Origin: JBBKWX01 sp037969175
Lineage (GTDB): Bacteria; Bacteroidota; Bacteroidia; AKYH767-A; JBBKVM01
Direction of reading: 5' to 3'
DNA length: 28,041 bases
Assembly: GCA_037969175.1 (NCBI GenBank)
Contig: JBBKWX010000091.1
Span: 1-28,041, forward strand
Positions 1 to 7,332 of this stretch are shown one piece after another. The notes under the pieces are model-generated. The model did no database searches. It was given only the letters and a program-made list of their open reading frames with translations, and had not been told where the DNA came from. Positions within the stretch are counted from its first letter, which is position 1, and each line of letters starts with the position of its first letter. The position numbers and the translations under genes were made by a program.

Positions 1-1211
1 CTCACTAACCATTCAGAAACTTCATTAGATTCTACATTCAGTTCAGGAGCTTCAATCTCTCTTATAGGATAACTTTTACTTCTACCTTCACTAGTTCCAC
101 AAACTTTTAATTTCATAAACGATGTAACAAATCTGCCGCTCTCAGGAACCATACAAATTATAGTTTGACCATCTTTGAGTTTGCCTGAATACATTAATTC
201 TTCAAGCATGATAAAGATAGAGGCCGCTCCTGTATTTCCTTTTGTTGACAGATTGCTGAACCATTTTTCTTCGGGAATTTCTCCACCCCCTTTTCGCATC
301 AATTCTTTTATAGGCTCTTTAAAATGATCTGAAGAATAATGACAACATAACCAATCAATATCATTTTTATCTATCATCCCTTTATTGATCAGATCGAAAT
401 AATGGATCACTCCCGTTTCTACAACCTGCGTCAATAGCCGAATGTCCTGCTTTAGATTCAATGCTCCTGCTTTAGCTGCAGATTCATAGTCGGGATAATC
501 CAGCCAGGTTTTTTCAGCTTCATTCTTATTGTCATTTTTACCCACAAACATGCAAAGCGGAAATTTGTTTGCATGTGATTGTATATCTATCCATTCAATT
601 TTCAATGAAATTCCTTTATTGTTTTTTTTGTTTTCCAGCACCATTGCACCCGCACCATCCGACAACATCCAACGTAAGAATTCGGTATCGAAAGGAATTG
701 ACTTCATATTCTGAGATTCAAATCGGGATGCCTTGAACAGCCTGCTAGAAAACTCAGATCCTACACAAACAGCATTTTGTTTTTCATTACCTTTTATCTG
801 AACATATGCACTCTTAAGTGCCATCATACTGCTTGCACATACACTTTGAAAACTTGCAAGTTCGCATACCGGAAACTCGAGACCTGCATGTACCATACTT
901 GCAAATCCGGGCAATGGAAGATCACCCTGCGATGTTCCTGTAGATAGGAGTTCGATATCTTTAGCTTGTAAGCGATTTTTTGAAATTGCATTTTCAATTG
1001 CTTTCACAGCCATCTCAGCATTTGAGTGCGTACTTTCCTGATTCGTGTCCAGTGCAAAGTACCGCTGTTTGATACCGTTTTGCTTTAGTATCCTGTCTTT
1101 AACAGAACTACTCTTACCATTTATCTTTCCCAGATAATTTTCCATTTCATCATTTGAGATAGGATCATTTGGTAAAAAGACTCCTGAACTTGTTATATAG
1201 ACTTCTGTCAT
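1..1211 (-). CDS. StlD/DarB-family beta-ketosynthase (KAS III-like), 3' end outside the window
   Basis: The reading frame opens with ATG at 1211 and stays open to the left edge (403 codons), so the C-terminus is missing. It is a FabH-type thiolase-fold ketosynthase: Cys125 in the context SVCASSMMA, His291 in CCHYSSDH, and Asn326 in STKGNTGAAS form the expected Cys-His-Asn triad. The N-terminal region (SNDEMENYLGKINGK, then a GIKQRYFALD block) resembles what I recall of the StlD/DarB group, which joins two beta-keto acyl chains into cyclohexanedione or dialkylresorcinol precursors. A general FabH would be nearer 330 residues, so the length also favours this group. The start codon overlaps the stop of the upstream fatty-acid hydroxylase by one base (TAATG), which implies translational coupling. 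The family assignment is fairly secure. The exact product, such as the resorcinol of a flexirubin ester or a free dialkylresorcinol, is inference. Confidence 0.85.
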   Translation of the reverse strand, partial: MTEVYITSSGVFLPNDPISNDEMENYLGKINGKSSSVKDRILKQNGIKQRYFALDTNQESTHSNAEMAVKAIENAISKNRLQAKDIELLSTGTSQGDLPLPGFASMVHAGLEFPVCELASFQSVCASSMMALKSAYVQIKGNEKQNAVCVGSEFSSRLFKASRFESQNMKSIPFDTEFLRWMLSDGAGAMVLENKKNNKGISLKIEWIDIQSHANKFPLCMFVGKNDNKNEAEKTWLDYPDYESAAKAGALNLKQDIRLLTQVVETGVIHYFDLINKGMIDKNDIDWLCCHYSSDHFKEPIKELMRKGGGEIPEEKWFSNLSTKGNTGAASIFIMLEELMYSGKLKDGQTIICMVPESGRFVTSFMKLKVCGTSEGRSKSYPIREIEAPELNVESNEVSEWLV

Positions 1212-1954
1212 TATTTATTTTTTGATGACATCAGCCATCTTATTTTATCGTTTAACGTATCCAGGAAATTTAAAGCAAAGCCATAATTGCTTGTAAATTT
1301 ATGATGATGATCATTATGGTGTGTACCCAGTAAAACCCAATCAGCTCCTTTGCCTTTACCAAAACGATAATTGCAATGTCCAGAGAAATTTAAAATGATA
1401 CTGGCAAGCGGGTAGAGAAATATTGCAATAGCTGAAAGTGATATAAACGGAGCCAGAGTAAGTGGAACAGTACTTAGCAATAAGGCCTCTACCCAGTGAA
1501 AACTATAAACAGAAAAAACAGTAGGTGTTACTGATTTGTGATGTATGAAATGTATATGTTTCATAAAAAAAGGAAGATGCATGAGACGGTGTATCACAAA
1601 GAAGTGAACTTCATTCCAAATACTCAATAACGCAACGCCCCATATAATATTGAATAGAGTATCAGGCATTAACTGAATATAGCCCAATCGTATAAGCATT
1701 ATCAAAGGGAAGGCTGAAAAGCCAAATACTATAATGGACTTTAGAGAATGTACCATCTCTCTCCGGATCTGATTTCCGGAAACTTCCTTATCAACTATCT
1801 TATGTAAAATATTTTTCTTGTTCAGGAATTTGCAAACCCCAAGAAATACATATCCCAATCCAAAATATAGCAATAGAAAATAGACCACAACTAGTCCAAA
1901 TATTTGGAGATAGTTATACTCGGTAAGTATAGAGTTGACTAATTCCTGAATCAT
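1211..1954 (-). CDS. Fatty acid hydroxylase / sterol desaturase family membrane di-iron oxygenase
   Basis: This 247-residue integral membrane protein carries the histidine clusters of the fatty acid hydroxylase superfamily: H117, H122 and H126 in HFFVIHRLMH; H135, H138 and H139 in HIHFIHHK; H193; and H212, H213 and H216-218 in THHNDHHHK. These residues bind a di-iron centre that inserts oxygen into a C-H bond of a lipid. Hydrophobic spans lie near residues 15-40, 72-92, 100-120 and 155-190. Its stop overlaps the start of the StlD/DarB-type ketosynthase, so the two proteins are probably made together. By inference the substrate is an acyl chain or the ketosynthase product. It could instead act on a membrane lipid unrelated to the ketosynthase. 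The gene start is the ATG at 1954. No Shine-Dalgarno sequence is evident, as is usual in this phylum. Confidence 0.88.
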   Translation of the reverse strand: MIQELVNSILTEYNYLQIFGLVVVYFLLLYFGLGYVFLGVCKFLNKKNILHKIVDKEVSGNQIRREMVHSLKSIIVFGFSAFPLIMLIRLGYIQLMPDTLFNIIWGVALLSIWNEVHFFVIHRLMHLPFFMKHIHFIHHKSVTPTVFSVYSFHWVEALLLSTVPLTLAPFISLSAIAIFLYPLASIILNFSGHCNYRFGKGKGADWVLLGTHHNDHHHKFTSNYGFALNFLDTLNDKIRWLMSSKNK

Positions 1955-2076
1955 GATTTATTGGATTTATTTTACCAGGAAATTTGATTCGAGATAATTG
2001 ATAATATGGTAATTTACTAAATATTAAATCGCAACCAACAGAAGATATTTTTAATAATGCCTGATATTAATGGAGA

Positions 2077-3627
2077 TCAGAGGATTGCTTTAGGTATAGC
2101 TTTTCTGGTCCAGCTTTTTGCCTGTTTCCATTTTCCGGCCTCCGAGTCAGGGTTGAAATCAAGAGTTGTTTCCCATGAATTTTCTGGTTTGAAGTCTTCT
2201 TCCATTTGAACTAGAACCTTATCAGCTATGGATTTTGAGCTGATGATAGCTACACATTCTGTATTTAGATTAGCACTTCTGGGATCGAGGTTAAATGTGC
2301 CAATAACTGTTAACTTACCATCTACAACCATGCTTTTGGCATGCATCCCAAATATAGGTTTGTATTCCAGTTCAGCCTGCAGATCGCTTGTCATTATTTT
2401 CATCCGTACAGCAGCATCGGGCCGGAATTCAAAGATCCTTACTCCTGTGTTCAGCAGTGTTTTGCGATCTCCCTGATAACCGCTAAAAGCTTCTACATTA
2501 TCAGTTGAGGCGAGACTGTTAGTCAGGATTCTCACTTTAACTCCGCGCTTTACAGCATCCCTAAAAAGAGACTGCCCCAACTCAGTAGTTATCAAATAGG
2601 GAGTTTGAATAGCTATACTTGATTTCGCATTTTTGATCAGATCAACCAAGGCATCCGTACATATTCCACCACCATTCAATCCTTTGCTTCCATCATTTTT
2701 TCCAGGATCATCCGAAACAAAAATGACATCATCTACCCAGACAAAATTTTCTGAGTTTTTCATATCATTAAAAGTTGCCGGGAAATTTTTGAGCTTTTCT
2801 CTAACCTCTGGACTGAAATTTTCCGGGTTGCAGGCATATTCATATAGCCGGGCAAACCTGTTTGGGTCAGATACGTTTTTAGGTTGCTCATTACTTATCT
2901 CAGTAACTGGATAACTTAATTCGCTATTCCAGAAATCATAGAATGAGTTGTTTACATCAGCACTTACTTTACCCAGGAGCAATACATCTCTGTCTCTGAA
3001 ATTATATTCATGGTCATAATCAAAGTATTCATCTGCAATATTTCTTCCTCCTGTAATAACAATTTTACCATCTACTATAAATGTCTTATTATGCATACGT
3101 TGATTCGCAGATCTGAACTCCTCTGTCAACTTCTTTACTTTTTGCAATATATTCTTTCCGAGATTTACACCGGGATTATAGATCTTTATCGAAATATTTT
3201 CATGAGAATCCAGAGTAAGTACATCCTGTAAACCTGTATTCACCATGATATCATCAATTATGATCCTGACCCTAACTCCACGGTTCGCGGCTCTTACCAG
3301 ATAATCGCAAGCGATCAATCCAACATTATCAGTTGAAAAAATAAAGTACTGTATGTCTATAGATTTTTCCGCATATTCTGAAAACCAAGCGCGGGTTATC
3401 ATGGCATTTCCTCCATCTTCCAAAACATAGACACCTGTTTTACTCGACATCAGTTCTGAAATATCTTCAAGTTCTTTTGTAAGACTTATAGAATCATTTC
3501 TATGAATGTCAGCACAAAAATTGGTGGTTTGTTCTTCTATAAGATCCTTACCTTGACCGCATGACAAGGCAAGAAATACACTTGCAAAAAGGATAATGGA
3601 TTTGATGTTTATAGTATTGTTGAACAT
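2077..3627 (-). CDS. Phospholipase D / cardiolipin synthase-like lipoprotein
   Basis: Two HKD catalytic motifs are present. Numbered from the ATG at 3627 they are H179-x-K181-x4-D186 followed by GGRN, and H429-x-K431-x4-D436 followed by a GTFN block and LDPRSANLN. This arrangement is typical of the ClsC/YmdC branch of the phospholipase D superfamily, which makes or cleaves phosphodiester bonds of phospholipids through a phospho-histidine intermediate. The frame extends to a TTG at 3654, but the ATG at 3627 places a hydrophobic segment and lipobox (FLALSC, Cys23) right at the N-terminus, so I prefer it (516 residues). The product is probably an inner- or outer-membrane lipoprotein. It is the last gene of a three-gene membrane unit, 38 bases after the small membrane protein. 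Whether it synthesises cardiolipin or hydrolyses lipid cannot be read from the sequence. Confidence 0.87.
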   Translation of the reverse strand: MFNNTINIKSIILFASVFLALSCGQGKDLIEEQTTNFCADIHRNDSISLTKELEDISELMSSKTGVYVLEDGGNAMITRAWFSEYAEKSIDIQYFIFSTDNVGLIACDYLVRAANRGVRVRIIIDDIMVNTGLQDVLTLDSHENISIKIYNPGVNLGKNILQKVKKLTEEFRSANQRMHNKTFIVDGKIVITGGRNIADEYFDYDHEYNFRDRDVLLLGKVSADVNNSFYDFWNSELSYPVTEISNEQPKNVSDPNRFARLYEYACNPENFSPEVREKLKNFPATFNDMKNSENFVWVDDVIFVSDDPGKNDGSKGLNGGGICTDALVDLIKNAKSSIAIQTPYLITTELGQSLFRDAVKRGVKVRILTNSLASTDNVEAFSGYQGDRKTLLNTGVRIFEFRPDAAVRMKIMTSDLQAELEYKPIFGMHAKSMVVDGKLTVIGTFNLDPRSANLNTECVAIISSKSIADKVLVQMEEDFKPENSWETTLDFNPDSEAGKWKQAKSWTRKAIPKAIL

Positions 3628-3665
3628 GTTTCGGAGTATGTATTCTTGGCTCAAGAGGCTATAAA

Positions 3666-4109
3666 TTATTTCTTGCTAAAAGCAGTATGTGTTTTCAGCA
3701 AAGGTACTCCTATCAATACCAATGCAAATAGATTGATCAAAATTACATTGTAAAGAGCGCCGTAAAAGATAGAGATGCTACTGTCAATGATAAACCAAAA
3801 TAACAGGCCTCCCCATAATGCATTATAAGCCCACTTCTCTTTTTTCTTAAATGCATTTTCAGAGATCATGATCATCAGAAAATGAAATCCGACTATCGTA
3901 CCACCAATAATTCCAAATAGCCAGTTCTTGAATAATAGTAAGCTCCCGGTGATTTCCTTCCCATCAAAAAACACTTCTCTTGTAAAATCATTATGGATCT
4001 TAAAGAAAATTGAATTGCCTCCAAAAGCTACCAGAAGCCCTATGCCCATAGTTAATACATTTGCCCATGTCAGCCATTTTTGCCAGAATTGGAATTTTGA
4101 GTTATTCAT
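3666..4109 (-). CDS. Small four-helix membrane protein of unknown function
   Basis: I do not recognise this family. From the ATG at 4109 it is a 147-residue protein with four predicted membrane segments, near residues 14-34, 57-82, 94-115 and 119-138. A basic KKKEKW loop and a basic C-terminus (ending FSKK) suggest cytoplasmic positions by the positive-inside rule. The frame continues upstream to a TTG at 4127, but the ATG starting MNNSKFQFW is more plausible. It sits 27 bases after the DUF457 gene and 38 bases before the phospholipase D lipoprotein gene, all in one direction, so co-transcription is likely. Nothing in the sequence shows an active site. A helper or anchor role in envelope lipid metabolism is only a guess from context. 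Confidence 0.7.
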   Translation of the reverse strand: MNNSKFQFWQKWLTWANVLTMGIGLLVAFGGNSIFFKIHNDFTREVFFDGKEITGSLLLFKNWLFGIIGGTIVGFHFLMIMISENAFKKKEKWAYNALWGGLLFWFIIDSSISIFYGALYNVILINLFALVLIGVPLLKTHTAFSKK

Positions 4110-4136
4110 CGAACTTTTTAAATACAATTATCACTC

Positions 4137-4778
4137 TTACACATTAACTTTTTTCTTTTCTATCCACCAAGCCCATAATACAAATAGCCACATTAAATTT
4201 GCTGACCAGGCAACAGCATTTACTGATGGTGGAGGTGGACCCAATATATTCAGGAAATGTATGACAAGGAATAAAATGATCAAAGACCAGAAAGCTTTTT
4301 TCTTTACCGGCTTTATAGATCTGTAATATATAAGACTTCCCATTGCAAACATTCCGGTTTCCAGAATAGTTTCAAGATAAGGCATATTCCACAATCCCAA
4401 TCCAAGCTTAATATCTCCAAAAGGAGAAATTGGAAGATCTGCCCGATGTGTCAATAGATCTAGTCCCCAGTGACTCATCACCAATGCTCCTAATAACAGA
4501 GAACCCTTTTTATTTTTAGTAAATCCGTAATATGCAATTCCAAAAAGAGCAGCCCAGATAATTGACATGAACAGGCTGTGCGAGTAAGGATAATGGGTAA
4601 AATTTAGCGGAGTGATAGCCGTGTTTCCGGGATCAATTTCGAAGGTTTCAATTCCACTTAATACAAAGATTGGCCAGAGCAGATCCAAAAATTGAACTGC
4701 AACAAACATGATTGCAAGAGAGGGTAAAGTCTCATCCCGTTTAGCAGTTAGTGCCAGTGCATAATGTCCTATAAACAT
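4137..4778 (-). CDS. YdjM-like (DUF457) membrane-bound metal-dependent hydrolase family protein
   Basis: This 213-residue polytopic membrane protein has conserved His and Asp residues in membrane-proximal positions: MFIGHYALALTAKR at the N-terminus, THYPYSHSL near residues 61-69, and SHWGLDLLTHRADLP near 102-116. This pattern matches the DUF457/YdjM group, annotated in databases as putative membrane-bound metal-dependent hydrolases, although I know of no firmly established substrate. About six hydrophobic segments are visible and the C-terminus is basic (EKKKVNV). It heads a tight unit with a small membrane protein and a phospholipase D lipoprotein, so a role in membrane lipid processing is a reasonable inference. 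The gene start is the ATG at 4778. The hairpin-repeat region begins about 80 bases upstream, so its promoter must lie in or next to that repeat. Confidence 0.72.
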   Translation of the reverse strand: MFIGHYALALTAKRDETLPSLAIMFVAVQFLDLLWPIFVLSGIETFEIDPGNTAITPLNFTHYPYSHSLFMSIIWAALFGIAYYGFTKNKKGSLLLGALVMSHWGLDLLTHRADLPISPFGDIKLGLGLWNMPYLETILETGMFAMGSLIYYRSIKPVKKKAFWSLIILFLVIHFLNILGPPPPSVNAVAWSANLMWLFVLWAWWIEKKKVNV

Positions 4779-4861
4779 ATTTTGAGATTTTGAATTGTCG
4801 TTATAAGAATTAAAACTATTAATCTTCTAGTTATGATTATATTAGTTTGGCAAAACTCGTG

Positions 4862-5096
4862 TAGCTGGTATTATATGAACAACCCCGGCATGCTTAGCAT
4901 CCCGGGGTTGAAAGTGGCATCAACGCAATAGATCCCTGGAAGGGATGCACATGCGCCAGGGAAATGAGGGGCTTGGTGCTCACAATTGGCGATGACTTAT
5001 GCGACCCCTTCGGGGACGTGAATACCTGCGTGCTACATCAGCCCCTTTAAGCGAAGCATAAAGGGGCAATTCACATGATTCACCTTTCGGTGAATG
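4862..5096. repeat. String of five hairpins in an intergenic repeat block
   Basis: Five inverted repeats follow one another in non-coding sequence. (1) 4881-4909: 8 paired bases, one C-C mismatch, then ATGCTTAGCAT at the tip. (2) 4932-4946: ATCCCT-GGA-AGGGAT. (3) 5003-5017: CCCC-TTC-GGGG core with one extra outer pair. (4) 5041-5067: nine paired bases (GCCCCTTTA with TAAAGGGGC), one mismatch, two more pairs and a GAA loop. (5) 5078-5095: ATTCACC-TTTC-GGTGAAT. The linkers are 20-60 bases and carry short common words such as CACATG and ATGCG. No protein can be read through the block. It looks like a REP-like palindrome mosaic, or less likely a structured RNA. Confidence 0.75.
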
Positions 5097-5211
5097 TCTT
5101 TTTGCAATCCTTTTTTTCTGTTGTTGATTTGTTCAATACTCAATACCATAAGTGAATCTTATGTTCTTTTGTGATTAAGTTATTTCTTTATATAAACAAT
5201 CCATTTCAAAA

Positions 5212-5391
5212 CTCAATACACAAGTAACGGGGATCAGTTGTATAAATCCGGCGATGTATCTTTTGGATTTGATTAGTAGTAAACTCCCTAATTCAAATAC
5301 CCATGAATCAGGTATCATGTGAACAAATCCGGCGATGTATCTGTTTTTTTTAGTAGCCCATACCCTATATAGAATACCCGTGAAACGGGTA
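5212..5391. repeat. About two and a half copies of an 81-base tandem unit
   Basis: An identical 18-base stretch (AAATCCGGCGATGTATCT) occurs at 5244-5261 and 5325-5342, exactly 81 bases apart, inside a longer degenerate unit. The ATACNC...GGTAT arms before it recur at 5297-5315 and, in a third partial copy, as the perfect hairpin TACCCG-TGAAA-CGGGTA at 5375-5391. The start of the neighbouring hairpin block (GGTATTATATGAACAA at 4867-4882) matches GGTATCATGTGAACAA at 5311-5326, so both belong to one repeat family. An 86-codon minus-strand frame crosses these units and contains RYIAGF twice. I read it as a by-product of the repeat and not as a gene. Confidence 0.75.
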
Positions 5392-5414
5392 ACAGTCTTG
5401 GGATTTGCAGTGGA

Positions 5415-5486
5415 CGGGGTTGAAAGTGGCATCAACGGATTACATCCCTAAAAGATATGTACATGCGCCGGTCCTTACGGAACCAT
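5415..5486. repeat. Second copy of a 55-base repeat, with degraded hairpin
   Basis: Bases 5415-5469 match 4903-4957 at about 47 of 55 positions, including an unbroken 23-base start that contains GGTTGAAAGTGGCATCAACG. The hairpin that is perfect in the first copy (4932-4946) is broken here (ATCCCT then AAAAGATAT), so this copy is decaying. A new imperfect hairpin, GGTCC-TTAC-GGAACC with one bulge, follows at 5470-5484. The rest of the spacer up to the cytochrome gene at 5527 shows nothing further. Confidence 0.75.
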
Positions 5487-5526
5487 GAGATGAAAAAAAC
5501 TGAGCAACTAGAAGCGTAAGATTTAA

Positions 5527-5856
5527 TTATTGATGCTTAACCTGGGAAGCTTCATGTTTTGTAAGCAGATACTTTAAGATCAAATCTTGCTCTTCTTTCG
5601 TGATCTTAGCCCTATCTGACATTTCAGGCAAATCCTTTTTCCATTTAGCTGCTTCGAATTTTGCAGGACGATAGAGATAATGACAACTCCCGCATTTATT
5701 GACGTAGAGATTATAACCTTTGTTCAGAGAAGCCAGATCACTTCCATTCCCATGTACCGGAGCAAGGATTAAATCTTGTTCCATTGGTATCAGTTGTGTT
5801 GAAGCACAACTCACCAATACGATGGAAATGAAAATGACCAGGTATCTCTTACACAT
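5527..5856 (-). CDS. Lipoprotein mono-haem c-type cytochrome
   Basis: This is a 109-residue exported protein. The N-terminal hydrophobic segment ends in a lipobox (VLVSC, Cys17), so it should be lipid-anchored. A single haem c site, C55-G-S-C58-H59, sits in NKCGSCHYLYRP, and Met79 in LPEMSDRAKI is a plausible distal haem ligand. The remainder is helical, as in small class I cytochromes. It follows the outer-membrane protein gene after 10 bases, so the two are almost certainly one transcript. By inference it moves electrons in the periplasm, possibly at the inner face of the outer membrane. Its redox partner is unknown. A candidate operator pair lies about 80-110 bases upstream of the first gene of the unit. 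The gene start is the ATG at 5856. Confidence 0.88.
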   Translation of the reverse strand: MCKRYLVIFISIVLVSCASTQLIPMEQDLILAPVHGNGSDLASLNKGYNLYVNKCGSCHYLYRPAKFEAAKWKKDLPEMSDRAKITKEEQDLILKYLLTKHEASQVKHQ

Positions 5857-5866
5857 TACAAAAAAA

Positions 5867-6691
5867 CTATAAACTAATTCCCCATATCAATCGGGTCTCT
5901 ACTTTCTCACGGGCGTTTAAAACCAGATTATTCGGAGCATCATCTGTCTTATGAAGATTGGCCCACTGAGGTAAAATATTGAAGATGATAAAATGCTTGT
6001 CATTAGAAAAGAATAAAGTGGGACCGCCATATAATGCAGAAAAATTCCAATTACCTTCTTCGATCTCATTGCTGTTTCTGATCTCTATCCCTAAACCGAA
6101 AGTTGGCTTGAACATATACATATAAGCCAGATCGATCTCAGGTTTTGATTCCCATTCTCTTACTGTCTTTCCTTTTTTAACGTCATATTTAAGTTCAAAC
6201 TCACTCACCAGATTTAAAGCCCATGTGCTTTTTGCTGTCCTCTTATCAAAGATCAATTTATTTTCTATCTCGATCTCGCTGGGCGAAAATCCCAGTTCAG
6301 CATATACTGCAAATCCAAAAGGGGCCGTGGATGCATTCATAAGATTTAGTTTCCATTCGCTTGAAACTGAAAACTCAGATTCGGAAAATATTCCGCTAGA
6401 AGAAGTATCAGCAATGCCTCCAAGTGTATCCAGGCTTGCTCCATAAGATTTATGTGATGCATTAAAATAAAGTGCGGTTTGTAATCTATCCGTTAATCCT
6501 GATTCTAACTCAATCCGCGTATCCAATCTATTATATAGATATTCTCTTCCGGATCTCCAGGTTGCCCATGTTTCAAGTTCATTTACACCTTTTGGAAGCG
6601 TGTTCGATTGGTATGTTCTTGCAAATTCTCTGTGCGCTTCTGCATATGTGCAAGAGATCAATAATAGTAAAATTGTAATTTTTGTTCTCAT
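5867..6691 (-). CDS. Predicted outer-membrane beta-barrel protein, function unknown
   Basis: The 274-residue product begins with a clear signal peptide (MRTKITILLLLISCTYAEA, predicted cleavage before HREFAR). The mature part has many alternating polar and aromatic stretches, such as LQTALYFNAS, FGFAVYAELGF, WALNLVSEFELKY and LIWGISL, and ends in a hydrophobic residue. This is the pattern of outer-membrane beta-barrels, with roughly 10-14 strands by eye. I cannot name a specific family. It is followed after 10 bases by the lipoprotein cytochrome c, which hints at a redox or respiratory envelope function, but that is inference from linkage only. Upstream lie two palindromes (6771-6786 and 6787-6803) that may be operators for this unit. 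Confidence 0.72.
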   Translation of the reverse strand: MRTKITILLLLISCTYAEAHREFARTYQSNTLPKGVNELETWATWRSGREYLYNRLDTRIELESGLTDRLQTALYFNASHKSYGASLDTLGGIADTSSSGIFSESEFSVSSEWKLNLMNASTAPFGFAVYAELGFSPSEIEIENKLIFDKRTAKSTWALNLVSEFELKYDVKKGKTVREWESKPEIDLAYMYMFKPTFGLGIEIRNSNEIEEGNWNFSALYGGPTLFFSNDKHFIIFNILPQWANLHKTDDAPNNLVLNAREKVETRLIWGISL

Positions 6692-7332
6692 AAAAATATT
6701 CTTACTCAGTATCTATTTTGTTCATGATAATTTGACAATGCAAAGGAACAGAGAACAGAGGATCTCACAATACCCGAAATAGGGTATTTAGAATGATTCT
6801 AAATAAGTGCTTTAATTAGAAATGTTTAATTATGAGATCATTAATAGAAGTAATGGTATTATCAATCACTAAGTCCGGACAAGGGTTTCCAATCATGTCG
6901 AGGTACATCATAAGAATTTAACAACAGAGATTTTGTATTAATTTTACCACAGTCCTCCGAAGGGTTTATAATATGGTCCTTTTCAGAAACCTTTAATCAG
7001 TCCGATTATTTGAGACTTTTCAGGCAAAGAATAAAGAGTGATTTTATGTCTTCGATTTTAATTTGGAATTCGATCTATTTCTCTGTGTATTTTTTGATTC
7101 TCGATGAAATGGAATTCACATCAAAAGAACCTTAATCAATAAGGAAGTATAACTTGGTGTATTCTATGGTTAAAAGAGGTCTGATTAAAAATAAAGATTA
7201 TTCCGGACAGTTTTATTCCGGTAATTTCATTTACATTTTTCAATTTCGATACGAGTGATCATTGAATTTGAATTCTGATTTATTCCATCTCTAAATAAAA
7301 GCTGATCTTAATTGTAATTAGTTGAGGTAGAA
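6692..7332. other. Gene-free stretch of 641 bases
   Basis: Besides the two palindromes at 6771-6803 I see no convincing gene. One minus-strand frame is open for about 45 codons and ends in TGA at 6862-6864, but it has no ATG, and that length is not unusual in such AT-rich sequence. A direct repeat of TTATTCCGG occurs at 7199-7207 and 7214-7222. No terminator stands out downstream of the short-chain dehydrogenase gene. Confidence 0.5.
6771..6803. promoter_or_regulatory. Two adjacent palindromes upstream of the beta-barrel/cytochrome unit (candidate operators)
   Basis: TACCCGAAATAGGGTA (6771-6786) is a seven-two-seven inverted repeat of the shape bound by NarL/FixJ-type regulators. It lies inside a longer stem, AATACCC...GGGTATT, at 6769-6788. 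Directly next to it, TTTAGAATGATTCTAAA (6787-6803) is a perfect eight-one-eight palindrome resembling the seven-one-seven boxes of the Fur/PerR family. They end about 80 and 96 bases upstream of the ATG at 6691. The palindromes are plain in the sequence. The regulator assignments are inference. Confidence 0.45.

Noticed and set aside
5175..5435. 86-codon minus-strand open frame with a repeated RYIAGF peptide
   Set aside because: It is formed by the 81-base tandem DNA repeat and has no start context, domain or neighbour support.
4862..5486. CRISPR array
   Set aside because: Repeat units differ in length and sequence, spacers are not uniform, and no cas gene is present.
6862..7000. Minus-strand stretch of about 45 codons without stops, ending NSYDVPRHDWKPLSGLSD
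   Set aside because: It has no ATG, a stop lies just upstream, and this length is expected by chance in AT-rich sequence. It could be a gene remnant, but nothing proves it.
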